NCBI RefSeq assembly: GCF_019331735.1
Contig: NZ_JAHBBH010000001.1
Span: forward strand, 140,219-204,218
Length of the DNA: 64,000 bases
Reading direction: 5' to 3'
DNA from: Bifidobacterium miconis
Lineage (GTDB): Bacteria > Actinomycetota > Actinomycetes > Actinomycetales > Bifidobacteriaceae
Part shown: positions 7,079 to 15,079 of the stretch, in pieces
How positions within the stretch are numbered: position 1 is the first letter of the stretch
Layout of the letters: each line of letters begins with the position of its first letter
Notes under the pieces: model-generated
Database searches by the model: none
Seen by the model: the letters and a program-made list of their open reading frames with translations, nothing else
What the model was told of the DNA's origin: nothing
Program-made: the position numbers and the translations under genes

Positions 7079-8299
7079 TCATAGCGGACTGATCTCATCA
7101 ATCTTCAGTCGGTCTTCCAAGAGCAGTTTGTGCAGCAGGTTCTTGCCGTGCGCTTCCGGCACAATGGTCTCTCCGTACTTCGTCATCAGCCGGATAACCG
7201 CATCAGGATTAACGGGATAATCTCCGGTACCGCAGAAGGTCAACCTGGTCTTTCCTCCATAGAGATCAATCAGGTCGAACAGCGACTGAAAGTACGAATA
7301 GTCAGCTTCGCCCAGCGAATGGCCGAAGACCTTAACCTCCGCAATACCATCCCCGTTGTTCTGCGCATCGAACAGGGTCTTGTTCCTCATGGCATCCAGT
7401 ATGTGCTGCCGGCGCAGGGTCAGCACCCGTGCGGTCTTTGTGAATTGATAGACGCCGGGCTGGTTCATGCACGACTGTCCGTCGATGCCGAACACAACGT
7501 GATACTCATATCCACTAAGAATCTCGTCTTCGCGACGGGGAAGGTCGCCGTGCACGTTTCGTATATAGTAGACCGATGGATCGTTGACAAGAGCCATCGG
7601 GACCGTGTAGTTGAAGGAGAGGATGGCGTTGGATTGTTCTTCAAGTGGCACTTCCGTGCCACCGGCCTTGGCAATGTTTTTGTACGTAACGTCACAGCCG
7701 TCATCATATGTAGGTCTTTCCTTCACCACTGCGTCCAGATAGTTCGCAAAGGAATCCTCAATCACATGCAGTTCAGAAGCGAAGATGCCAAGTACGCTCT
7801 CCTTGAACTTGACCAGCGCCTCTTCTTTCTTCTTAATCTGAGCCTCTTCTTTGTCAGTCGAATCAGCTAAGTCAGCTAAAACAGAGAAATCCACCTTGTA
7901 ACGCAGACGATTCTTGACCATCGTGTAGACGTGCTGCACGTCAGCCGGCCAGTCGTCACGTTGACGACTGGTGTCACGGGTGCTTGTCACTTTCCAGTAG
8001 CCAATCGCATCCGCAAAACTGATTTGGCCTTCGCCGATGACCCACTCTCCAATCGCGGTCTCGACGTCCTTCCACTCCTTAAGTTCCTTATCACTGTCAT
8101 GCCAGAAGGCAAACAGGTAATCCCAGATGCAGATACCCCCAAAGGGTTTATCGCTCAGCTTCTGCAAGAGGTGAGGTACGGAGCCATCCGATTCCCGATA
8201 TTCTCTATACCGATAAAGGAAAAAGTCGGGATAAGACGACGGAATCTGCTGTGCCAGATCGAACCCGTTGCCCAGAACGATGATCTGCGTATACGCCAA
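7079..8299 (-). CDS. AbiH family abortive-infection-type protein
   Basis: About 406 residues. The N-terminus AYTQIIVLGNGFDLAQQIPSS matches the AbiH signature (IxGNGFDLxxGLPT), followed by YPDFFLY and, later, ILSFNYT and NVHGDLPRREDE. The C-terminal EVKVFGHSLGEADYSYF is another conserved block. In Lactococcus AbiH confers phage abortive infection; the mechanism is not established. TTG at 8299 with AGGAAAGGA upstream yields the family N-terminus; GTG at 8335, overlapping the preceding stop as GTGA, is the alternative. It directly follows the methylase-helicase chimera on the minus strand. Confidence 0.8.
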   Translation of the reverse strand: MAYTQIIVLGNGFDLAQQIPSSYPDFFLYRYREYRESDGSVPHLLQKLSDKPFGGICIWDYLFAFWHDSDKELKEWKDVETAIGEWVIGEGQISFADAIGYWKVTSTRDTSRQRDDWPADVQHVYTMVKNRLRYKVDFSVLADLADSTDKEEAQIKKKEEALVKFKESVLGIFASELHVIEDSFANYLDAVVKERPTYDDGCDVTYKNIAKAGGTEVPLEEQSNAILSFNYTVPMALVNDPSVYYIRNVHGDLPRREDEILSGYEYHVVFGIDGQSCMNQPGVYQFTKTARVLTLRRQHILDAMRNKTLFDAQNNGDGIAEVKVFGHSLGEADYSYFQSLFDLIDLYGGKTRLTFCGTGDYPVNPDAVIRLMTKYGETIVPEAHGKNLLHKLLLEDRLKIDEISPL

Positions 8300-8331
8300 A
8301 CTGAATCCTTTCCTAAGGTCGAGAACCGACC

Positions 8332-8997
8332 TCACATCTCCTCGAACTCTTGCGCCGGGATGGCGGTGTCGAACAGGCCGACCTGCGTATCCTGCTCGTG
8401 CTTGTCGATGCCGGCGTACGAGAGACTGTCGTCCTCGTAACGCTTGAACTTGTACACGGCGTCGTTCATACGCGCTGGGTTGAACACGTTCAGGCTCAGC
8501 GGCAGCTCGAAATCATCCTTGGTAAGTCCCGTGACCTTCTTGAACAGCCCCGGCTCCAGCTTCGTGATGACGTCCTTCAGCGTCTGCTCGCGATAGTCGG
8601 TCAGATACATAAAAATCGGGATGCGCGTGGCGAACTTGATGAGCTTCTCCTGCACCTGCTTGCGAAGGCTCGTGGTCTCCTTCTCCGCGTCGCGCAGCTC
8701 CTTCTTCTCCTTGGTGAGCTTCTCGTCCTTGCTCTTTATCTCAGCGGGCACAGTCGTGAACGCATGTTGCTCATACTCTAGCTGGCTCTTGCCATAGCGT
8801 TCGCCGACTACGGCGAGCTTGCGACGCAGGACCTCGGACAGGAAGTTGCCGTCGCCGCACGCGGGTTCAAGGAAGCGGCTGTCGATGCGCTCGGTCTCCT
8901 GTTTGACCATATCGAGCATGGCGTTGACCTCGCGCTCGTTGGTGAAGACCTCGCCGTGTTCCTCGACGCGTTGTTTCGACTTGACCTGTGCTGCCAC
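8332..8997 (-). CDS. DNA methylase N-terminus joined to helicase C-terminus (probable deletion remnant)
   Basis: 221 residues. Residues 1-80 read as the start of an N6-adenine methylase (HGEVFTNEREVNAMLD, then motif I FLEPACGDGNF at 42-52). Catalytic motif IV (NPPY-type) and the target-recognition region are absent. Residues about 86-120 are a Lys/Glu coiled coil. Residues about 121-221 (FATRIPIFMYLTDYREQTL to VGLFDT) look like the tail of a restriction-type DEAD/DEAH helicase. An in-frame deletion across an adjacent methylase-helicase pair would give this. GTG start with AAGGAGGT upstream. Activity is unlikely; a retained regulatory role is possible. Confidence 0.65.
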   Translation of the reverse strand: MAAQVKSKQRVEEHGEVFTNEREVNAMLDMVKQETERIDSRFLEPACGDGNFLSEVLRRKLAVVGERYGKSQLEYEQHAFTTVPAEIKSKDEKLTKEKKELRDAEKETTSLRKQVQEKLIKFATRIPIFMYLTDYREQTLKDVITKLEPGLFKKVTGLTKDDFELPLSLNVFNPARMNDAVYKFKRYEDDSLSYAGIDKHEQDTQVGLFDTAIPAQEFEEM

Positions 8998-9313
8998 TGG
9001 GAACCTCCTTAAAGTTCCATACTACGGGCAAAACGAGATGTTTCCGGGAAATACAGAAAAGCCGGCACCCGGTCGCCATAAGTGGTGACGGGGTGCCGGT
9101 AATAGCGCTATCACGCTGCGGAGATGTCTCTTTGCTGGGTCTGCCGCTGGACGCCTGATTCACAAGCGTGTACACGGCCTGTGCGATGGCGATGACGCCG
9201 AGCAGGATGCTCACGCCGAGACTGGTCAGGCCCACGTAGTCGGCGGGGATGTGCTGCTTGAACGCCTGCACAAGCGCGGGTATGGCGAGGGACGGTTGCT
9301 GTGGAACACGCAT
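8867..9313 (-). CDS. Small single-span membrane protein with uncertain C-terminus
   Basis: From ATG 9313 (GGAGAA 7 bases upstream) the first 65 residues look real: MRVPQQPSLAIPALVQAFKQ followed by one hydrophobic segment (GLTSLGVSILLGVIAIAQAV, about residues 28-52). The frame then runs through an intrinsic terminator (9061-9100) and 130 bases into the methylase-like gene, giving arginine-rich sequence. A neighbouring frame stops just before the terminator (about 9111). The natural gene probably ended near 9110 and carries a late frameshift, or the tail is spurious. Function unknown. Confidence 0.4.
   Translation of the reverse strand: MRVPQQPSLAIPALVQAFKQHIPADYVGLTSLGVSILLGVIAIAQAVYTLVNQASSGRPSKETSPQRDSAITGTPSPLMATGCRLFCISRKHLVLPVVWNFKEVPSGSTGQVETTRRGTRRGLHQRARGQRHARYGQTGDRAHRQPLP
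9061..9100 (-). terminator. Intrinsic terminator (minus strand)
   Basis: CCGGCACCC (9062-9070) pairs with GGGTGCCGG (9091-9099), extended by GTC/GAC. On the minus strand it is followed by CTTTTCT. Confidence 0.8.
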
Positions 9314-9371
9314 GATGGTTCTCCGATTCACGGACGCGGCCATTACCGAAGAACATGAAGAACAGAAGTGG

Positions 9372-10238
9372 TCACCTCATATAGATACACCGCATAATGA
9401 ACTCGACCGCGCGGTCGGGGAGGAATCGCTTGAGCTGCATGAGCGCCTTGTACGAGCCGCCGACGGCGACGCGCACCGGGGGATTGCGGCGGGCAAGCGT
9501 CGCGGCGATGACCTGAGCGACGGTGTCCGGGCCGGCGCCGGTCTGCTCGTCGTGCGCCATCTGGCCGACCGAACGGCGGCATTCGGCCAAGTATGGCGAG
9601 TCTGTCGGTTCGGCGGTCACGCGGGCGCCGGTGAATCCGGTGGCGAGGTCACCCGGCTCGATGATCGTGGCGGCGATGCCGTGTCGGCGTCCTTCCAATC
9701 GCAACGCCTCCACGTACATCTCCAACGCGGCCTTGGTTGACGAATAGTGTGACTGGAACGGCAGTCCGATCCGTCCGCCGATCGACCCGACGACGATCAC
9801 CCTGCCGCGGCGGCGCAAATGCGACGCAGTCCGCCGCAGCAACGGCAACGCGATCTCATCGACCTGCAACACACCGAAATAATTCACGTCGAACTGCCGC
9901 CGCACCAGCTCCATCGGCGTGCATTCCGCCGAACCGGCGATGCCGAACCCCGCGCAATGCACGATCGCATCCAAACGGGGGAGCGCGCCCACGACCGCGC
10001 GAATATCGTCCGGTTTGGTGACGTCCATCTCCTCGGTGATCAGCTCGCCGCCGCACGCTCCATCAACACCGTCGAGCCGCTGCACATGCGCAATCTTCAC
10101 CGCATCCAATCCGACCGCAACCACACGCCAACCGTGCCGCGCCAACAGTTCCGCCGTCGCCTTGCCGATGCCGCTCGTGCCGCCGGTCACCAGCGCCACG
10201 GCCCGTCCATCATCCTTGATCGCATCCATGCGCACCAT
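9372..10238 (-). CDS. SDR family NAD(P)-dependent oxidoreductase
   Basis: 288 residues of classical short-chain dehydrogenase. The cofactor motif TGGTSGIG lies at residues 18-25, the downstream catalytic block is VVGSIGG...HYSSTKAALEMY (Ser, Tyr, Lys), and the C-terminus extends with basic residues. The substrate cannot be told. Two in-frame ATGs (10238, 10229) are possible; TATAAT lies only 3-8 bases before the first, so the mRNA may be leaderless or start internally. It sits between the accessory stretch and the intact fic gene. Confidence 0.85.
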   Translation of the reverse strand: MVRMDAIKDDGRAVALVTGGTSGIGKATAELLARHGWRVVAVGLDAVKIAHVQRLDGVDGACGGELITEEMDVTKPDDIRAVVGALPRLDAIVHCAGFGIAGSAECTPMELVRRQFDVNYFGVLQVDEIALPLLRRTASHLRRRGRVIVVGSIGGRIGLPFQSHYSSTKAALEMYVEALRLEGRRHGIAATIIEPGDLATGFTGARVTAEPTDSPYLAECRRSVGQMAHDEQTGAGPDTVAQVIAATLARRNPPVRVAVGGSYKALMQLKRFLPDRAVEFIMRCIYMR

Positions 10239-10408
10239 TATAGGAATCGCGCAAAGCCGATACGGTGATTATCCGCTTCTCAAGCCCCGTCAATTGTGAG
10301 TGCAAGATCGATCGAATGGCATACCATGCTGTTGCGGAACCATTACGAACGATTGGTGGCCAATCATCGCATAATGCACAGCCGATTCGCCCGTGACCGG
10401 AGGTGACC

Positions 10409-11323
10409 ATGAAAACAGGACTGGCCGAATGGCTGAGACGCGAGCGTGATCAGAAGCTGTCCCATGGCTTGTACCACAACACGCAGCTCGTGTTCGCCTA
10501 CAACTCGAACCATATGGAAGGTTCCACGCTCACTCCGGAGCAGACGGCGCAGCTCTACGACACCGGCGAACTGCTGCCGGACAACGGCAATGACGTTATT
10601 CGCGCGGACGACGTGATCGAGACCACGAACCATTTCCGCGCATTCGACTGGATGCTCGACCACGTTGACGATCCGGTCGACAAGACTTTCGTCTGCACGC
10701 TGCATGCGATCCTCAAACGAGGCACACGGCAGGAGGCGGACCCGGACCGGAACGTCGGCGGCTGGAAAATCCTCCCCAATGTCATCAACGCCATTCAAGG
10801 CGTGCATACCGTGCTGCCCGCCGACGTACCGCAGGCCATGAACCGCGTGTTCGTCGAGTTTGCCGAACTGGACGATGATCCATATGCCATTGCGCACGCG
10901 CATTGGATGTTCGAGACCACGCACCCGTTCTCTGACGGCAATGGCCGCGTCGGGAGACTTGTCCTGTTCAAGGAGCTGATGAGACTGGGTGCAGTGCCTC
11001 CGCTCATTCGAGACGAAAACCGTATGTTCTACATTCGCGGACTGTCCAGGTTTCCCGCAGAACCGGGGTATCTTGTGGACACGCTGTTCAGCGAGCGAGA
11101 CTATTACCGGCAACTCATCGACATGCTTGCCCCGGACCGAATCGACTGCACCTACGTCGACCAGTGGAAGGATCGCCGGGCGGTCGAACGGGAGTGTGCC
11201 GAGCATCCGGCGGCCAATCCATACGTGAAGGTCCGCTGGAGTGATGCTGATCTGCATAACCGGGTTCCGTCCGAACGGCTCATTCTCGGTGCCGGTTTCG
11301 TCCCATCAGGTGAGGTCAGCTGA
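10409..11323 (+). CDS. Fic family protein, class II (self-inhibited)
   Basis: 304 residues. Catalytic motif HPFSDGNGR at 172-180 (His172) predicts AMP transfer or a related nucleotidyl transfer to protein hydroxyl groups. An inhibitory-helix motif of the (S/T)xxxE(G/N) type is seen as SNHMEG at residues 33-38, on the N-terminal side, defining class II; such proteins need no separate antitoxin. The start at 10409 is set by GGAGGTG five bases upstream. Unlike the 6-kb remnant it is intact and belongs to a different Fic subgroup. The target is unknown. Confidence 0.9.
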   Translation: MKTGLAEWLRRERDQKLSHGLYHNTQLVFAYNSNHMEGSTLTPEQTAQLYDTGELLPDNGNDVIRADDVIETTNHFRAFDWMLDHVDDPVDKTFVCTLHAILKRGTRQEADPDRNVGGWKILPNVINAIQGVHTVLPADVPQAMNRVFVEFAELDDDPYAIAHAHWMFETTHPFSDGNGRVGRLVLFKELMRLGAVPPLIRDENRMFYIRGLSRFPAEPGYLVDTLFSERDYYRQLIDMLAPDRIDCTYVDQWKDRRAVERECAEHPAANPYVKVRWSDADLHNRVPSERLILGAGFVPSGEVS

Positions 11324-11456
11324 GTTGCTAGGTTCTGGATCGCCTGATGTGAGCCGAGTGACCAGCGTGATCATTGCCGGTTCATAACGCAAGAGTTTAC
11401 GTGCGGTTCATGTTCGGACTCGTGTGCCGGCGTGGGCGCGCTGGGATAATCGAACC

Positions 11457-11921
11457 ATGATCGAAGCGTTCGAAGGTGAGCTGACGGTAATGTGGACCGA
11501 GCCGGTAGTGTGGATACCGGCGGTGTCGATGACTATTGGCGGGCTGATCACCGTCATCGTATGCGTGGTGCTGCTGCGCAGACGCCGGCGGTTCCGCGAC
11601 ACGTGTACGGCCACGGTGCCCGGCATTGTCAGCGAAGTGCGGGAGGATTCAGACAACGACGGGACGTTGTGGTCGCCGACATTCTCCTACACCGTTGACG
11701 GCCGCGAGCGCACCCTCGAATCAGGCACGTGGTCCCGTCCGGCCAGGTTCAAGGAAGGCGACGCCGTGACGGTGCACTACGACCCGTTCCAACCGGATCA
11801 TGCATGGGTGAGGGAGGACCGGGGCGGCACGATCCTGCTGTTCGCGTTTCTGGCGGGCGGTTCGTTGGACCTGATTGTTGGCGTCGTTTGGCCGTTCCTG
11901 TGGTCGGCACTGCAGCAATGA
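11457..11921 (+). CDS. DUF3592-like membrane protein
   Basis: 154 residues: an N-terminal transmembrane helix (about residues 15-40) ending in RRRRRF, a central beta-rich domain (GIVSEVREDSDNDGT, PTFSYTVDGRERT, GDAVTVHYDPFQPDHA) typical of DUF3592, and a C-terminal helix (LLFAFLAGGSLDLIVGVVWPFL). This topology places the domain outside the membrane or in the periphery. Function is unassigned in the family. A GATAAT hexamer lies about 10 bases before the ATG, suggesting a very short leader. Confidence 0.75.
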   Translation: MIEAFEGELTVMWTEPVVWIPAVSMTIGGLITVIVCVVLLRRRRRFRDTCTATVPGIVSEVREDSDNDGTLWSPTFSYTVDGRERTLESGTWSRPARFKEGDAVTVHYDPFQPDHAWVREDRGGTILLFAFLAGGSLDLIVGVVWPFLWSALQQ

Positions 11922-11988
11922 AGAGCTGGTTTCCTGACTAGGGGGAGCCAAGGCATTGAGGGTGTGTGCGACGGCGGGACGCCCATCG

Positions 11989-12957
11989 TTATGGCTGCGG
12001 CGTTGCGACGATGAAAAAGTAGTCGCTGCGGCCGTAGGAGCGGGCGATACTGACGCGCGTTGCCGCCGATGCGGCCGGTATTGATCCGACCGAAGGGGAG
12101 CCCGACACGTCAATCGTCAGCCCGTCGGCATACGGCTCCCCATGCTCGCCGAGATACGCGTCCATGCCGGCCCGTTCGGCGGGCGTCGGCTCGCCGCCAT
12201 AGTCGATGACGCCGTCCGCGTGGACGCGCGTGTTGAGATTGCCGTCCTGCACGAGTGCGATCGATCCGTGCGAGGGGAGAAAATCGGCCATGCGGCGGAC
12301 GACCACGGGACGGGACGCGCGCATGCGCCGGGACTTTCCGCTCCCGCGTCCGGACTCGAATATGTCCCGGGCCACGATGGCGTTCAGCGGCTCCCCGGCC
12401 ATGCGGGCGGTCACGTAATCGTCCGGCAGCAGCGAGAGCGACGCGAACCGGTTGCACGCCGACTCCTCGAACCGCTTGTTGTAGTTCGCGGACGAAATGA
12501 CGAACAGCTGGTCGGCCAGCGCGTCATCGGTCTGCTGCAGGTAATGGCCGAGTTCGTGAAGCAGCGTGAAATTGCGGCGCGCGGTGTATTCGCGCGTCTC
12601 GTTGAACTGTATGCGAATGACGTTGCGCTCGCCGACTCTCATCGCGGGACTGAACAGGCCGAGCAGATCGGTCTGATCGTCGACCGTCGCGGTACCGGCG
12701 CTGCTCAGACTGGTGTGGGCGAGCGCATGCACGTATCCGATCGTCACGTCATCGGACCAGTGGTCGACGATCCGACCGGGGTCGGCAAGGCAGTCCTGCA
12801 CGAAGTCGGGATGCCGCGACGACGCTAAGGCGAGCATGGCCCGCGCCTGCCTGTCCACGGCCAAACGATAGCCGGCATCGCCGGGGAAGCGGCTGGCCTT
12901 ATGATCGTCCGGCGAAACTGCCGGATCATGGGCCGAAAGCTGCTGGTTGGCGATCAT
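11989..12957 (-). CDS. ImmA/IrrE family metallo-endopeptidase
   Basis: 322 residues with the zinc-protease motif HELGH at 134-138, preceded by YTARRNFTLL, as in ImmA/IrrE. Family members cleave or de-repress phage-type or stress repressors. The N-terminal 130 residues and the C-terminal extension beyond residue 200 (with a basic GKSRRMRASR patch) are not a standard HTH, so this is not the common HTH-peptidase fusion. It is the last gene of a three-gene minus-strand set (4-base ATGA overlap with the preceding stop) that diverges from the McrBC-type operon, which suggests a control or effector role there. Confidence 0.8.
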   Translation of the reverse strand: MIANQQLSAHDPAVSPDDHKASRFPGDAGYRLAVDRQARAMLALASSRHPDFVQDCLADPGRIVDHWSDDVTIGYVHALAHTSLSSAGTATVDDQTDLLGLFSPAMRVGERNVIRIQFNETREYTARRNFTLLHELGHYLQQTDDALADQLFVISSANYNKRFEESACNRFASLSLLPDDYVTARMAGEPLNAIVARDIFESGRGSGKSRRMRASRPVVVRRMADFLPSHGSIALVQDGNLNTRVHADGVIDYGGEPTPAERAGMDAYLGEHGEPYADGLTIDVSGSPSVGSIPAASAATRVSIARSYGRSDYFFIVATPQP

Positions 12958-13973
12958 CGAGCATCCCCCGGTCGTTGCTGGCCGAGAATGATGCTGCTGG
13001 CCTGTTCAAACGCTCCTTCCATGGCTTCGCGCCCATGACCGGACATACGCGCGGCAAGTCCGAACTGTGCCTGATGAGCGAGCATGACACGGGGGTCATC
13101 GTCGATGCGTGCGGGATCGTTCGTGTTTTCCGAGCCATTCGCGTGATCCGTGTGGCCGTTCATACGCGCGAGCGCATCAGCCGCCGCCCGCCAGCGCGGT
13201 TGTTCCGCCATAATCAGGTAATCGTCGCCGATGATCTCGTCACGATGCGGTGCGTCGGGGAATCCCGCGTCGGCCATGGCCTGCCGCTGTTCGTCGTTCA
13301 GCTGCCATCCTCCGCGGCTGAGTGCGATCCGTTGCGGCGGGGTCAGGTGCAGCACGGTTTTCAGCGCATCGTTGTAGGCGGCCAGTGCGTCGCTGGTGCC
13401 GTATCGCAGCGTTTCCTCGCCGTGCAATGCGGGCAGCTGCGCGCACATGGCGTGCCAACGATCCAGTTTGCGCCGCATGGCAAGAAACCGCCGTTCGGAT
13501 GAAACGGTCGGCTCCGCGGTCGGCCGTGCTCGCCGCACGCCAACCCTCGCATTGGCGCGATTACCCGTCATCGCATGGAACACGGCGTCGTCGAACGCGT
13601 CCAACGGTTTGTACAACAGCCGTACGGGAATCTCCGTGGCCAGATCCGGCCAGACGATCATGGGCAGTCCCATCGGCGTGCTGTCAACGGACAATGCGCC
13701 TTCGGTACGTTCCGTGACATTGCTGTTCATTGGCATGACCGTCACGGTGCGTTCGTTGTCGCCGACGGACACAATCAGCACGTACTGCGAATCGCGCGCG
13801 CCCTGAACGCCGGCGTCTTTCGCCAGCCAAAGCTGGCCTGCGGCGACCGGTTCGGCCAGCCGAGCCGCGATGTACGCGGGAGACTCCATGCGCATGACCT
13901 GTTCCGGAATCGCGGACGGTGCCAGCATGAATTTCGGATCCGTCATAGCGGACTTATGCTGCGCGCTGTTCAT
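12954..13973 (-). CDS. Hypothetical protein (339 aa) in the ImmA gene set
   Basis: Unrecognised. Starts MNSAQHKSAMTDPKFMLAPS; contains a beta-rich segment about residues 40-115 (GQLWLAKDAG, YVLIVSVGDNERTVTVMPMN) and a helical, Arg/Ala-rich remainder. The segment resembles toxin-like SH3/PemK folds only superficially. It overlaps the stop of the gene before it by one base (TGATG) and the start of the immA gene by four. GGAGGT lies 8 bases before the chosen ATG. Tight overlaps show one operon, so its function is probably linked to the peptidase. Confidence 0.7.
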   Translation of the reverse strand: MNSAQHKSAMTDPKFMLAPSAIPEQVMRMESPAYIAARLAEPVAAGQLWLAKDAGVQGARDSQYVLIVSVGDNERTVTVMPMNSNVTERTEGALSVDSTPMGLPMIVWPDLATEIPVRLLYKPLDAFDDAVFHAMTGNRANARVGVRRARPTAEPTVSSERRFLAMRRKLDRWHAMCAQLPALHGEETLRYGTSDALAAYNDALKTVLHLTPPQRIALSRGGWQLNDEQRQAMADAGFPDAPHRDEIIGDDYLIMAEQPRWRAAADALARMNGHTDHANGSENTNDPARIDDDPRVMLAHQAQFGLAARMSGHGREAMEGAFEQASSIILGQQRPGDAR

Positions 13974-14797
13974 CACCATTCACCTCCAAAGGCGTCTGCG
14001 TAGTCCAGTTCGTCGTCTTCGTATGCATCGCCGTGATCCGTACCGGATCGATTGCCATCCTGCGTCGCGGCCATGCGTTCCAAGTCGATATCGACCTGCA
14101 TGATGGCGACGAAGTCCTCGACGATGGCGGGATGGCAGGCCACGAACAGTCGGGTGAGCATGTTGGCCTCGACGGTGCCATCGGCGGCCTTCAACACGTC
14201 GTACAGCATGGCCGTCACCTGTTTGCGCGGGTATTTCGGCCGTCGTATGCGTCGGCCTTCGCGGAAGTCGGCGAGCGCCTGATCCGTCGGCCATTTGATG
14301 CGATGCTGATGCCGGCCGGCCACGGGCCACAGCAGATCCTCCGTCGCGTTGGACCGAACGTCGGGACACTCCCGCAGTCGCCACAGCGAGGACGATTTCG
14401 CGTTGACGAAACGGTGTCCCTCGTCGACTTCCATATCGTGTTCGAGCACGCGGCGGGTGCGGCCGAATTCGGTCTGGTCGAACAGGTCGGCGAGCCAGTG
14501 CGCGACTTCTCCGGCGATGCAGTGTTCGAATTCCTTGTCCGTCTCGCACGCCTGCAGCAGACGGATCAGATCGGGATTGAGCCGGGCGTTCCCCGCATCG
14601 TATTCCAAAGATTCCATCGGTTCTTCGGAAGGATCGCGGTAGATGAACTTCATGGCCCACGCGTCCTCGTCGCCGCCGAACTTCACCATGACGGCCGGAT
14701 ACCGCGTCAGTCGCTGCGCCACGGCGGCGACCACCAGACCGTAGACCCGCGCAAGGTTTCCGTTGGCGAACACGTCCTCGCCGTAGCTTGATCCCAT
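13973..14797 (-). CDS. Hypothetical protein (274 aa), first gene of the ImmA set
   Basis: Unrecognised. Starts MGSSYGEDVFANGNLARVYG after an AAGGGA site; an 81-codon longer frame exists but reads as arginine-rich leader. It is rich in charged residues, with a Trp/Asp-containing middle (GGDEDAWAMKFIYRD) and an acidic C-terminus (DAYEDDELDYADAFGGEW). No enzymatic motif is visible. It diverges from the McrB-like gene across a 282-base intergenic region, so the two operons may share control. It could be an adaptor or regulator; this is inference from position only. Confidence 0.7.
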   Translation of the reverse strand: MGSSYGEDVFANGNLARVYGLVVAAVAQRLTRYPAVMVKFGGDEDAWAMKFIYRDPSEEPMESLEYDAGNARLNPDLIRLLQACETDKEFEHCIAGEVAHWLADLFDQTEFGRTRRVLEHDMEVDEGHRFVNAKSSSLWRLRECPDVRSNATEDLLWPVAGRHQHRIKWPTDQALADFREGRRIRRPKYPRKQVTAMLYDVLKAADGTVEANMLTRLFVACHPAIVEDFVAIMQVDIDLERMAATQDGNRSGTDHGDAYEDDELDYADAFGGEW

Positions 14798-14942
14798 AGC
14801 GTCCCTTCCACGAGCCGATGCCACACCAAGTCTACCCGCCAAGCCTCGCCCGACGACACGGCGCCGGCACGTCGCCGCGGCCGTGCCAGCCATTTCTCGG
14901 GCATATGCCATGCCGCTCCTTTCGCCATTGCGTCTCCGCCCC

Positions 14943-14966
14943 GTCACCCTTGATAACCGGACAATC
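14943..14966 (+). repeat. Dispersed motif copy 2 (24 bp)
   Basis: In the divergent promoter region between the 14797 gene and mcrB. 22 of 24 bases match the reverse complement of 26324-26347; its ATAACCGGACAATCC core is identical to 2531-2545. Confidence 0.7.
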
Positions 14967-15079
14967 CCGTATCCGAGGTACGGAACGGAGAAAATGGAAT
15001 GAATCGCATGACGATGTTCGGAAAGGTCTACACTGCACAATCATCAGTGAAGTGAGTTCCCGAATTAAGGGGTTGTGGT

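Noticed and set aside
8335..8335. GTG 8335 as the sole AbiH start
   Set aside because: Possible by GTGA coupling but adds 12 residues before the family N-terminus; TTG 8299 has the better-spaced ribosome site.
4000..11400. Prophage or integrative element
   Set aside because: No integrase, terminase, portal or transposase genes and no tRNA-linked attachment repeat were seen; it looks like a decayed gene island instead.
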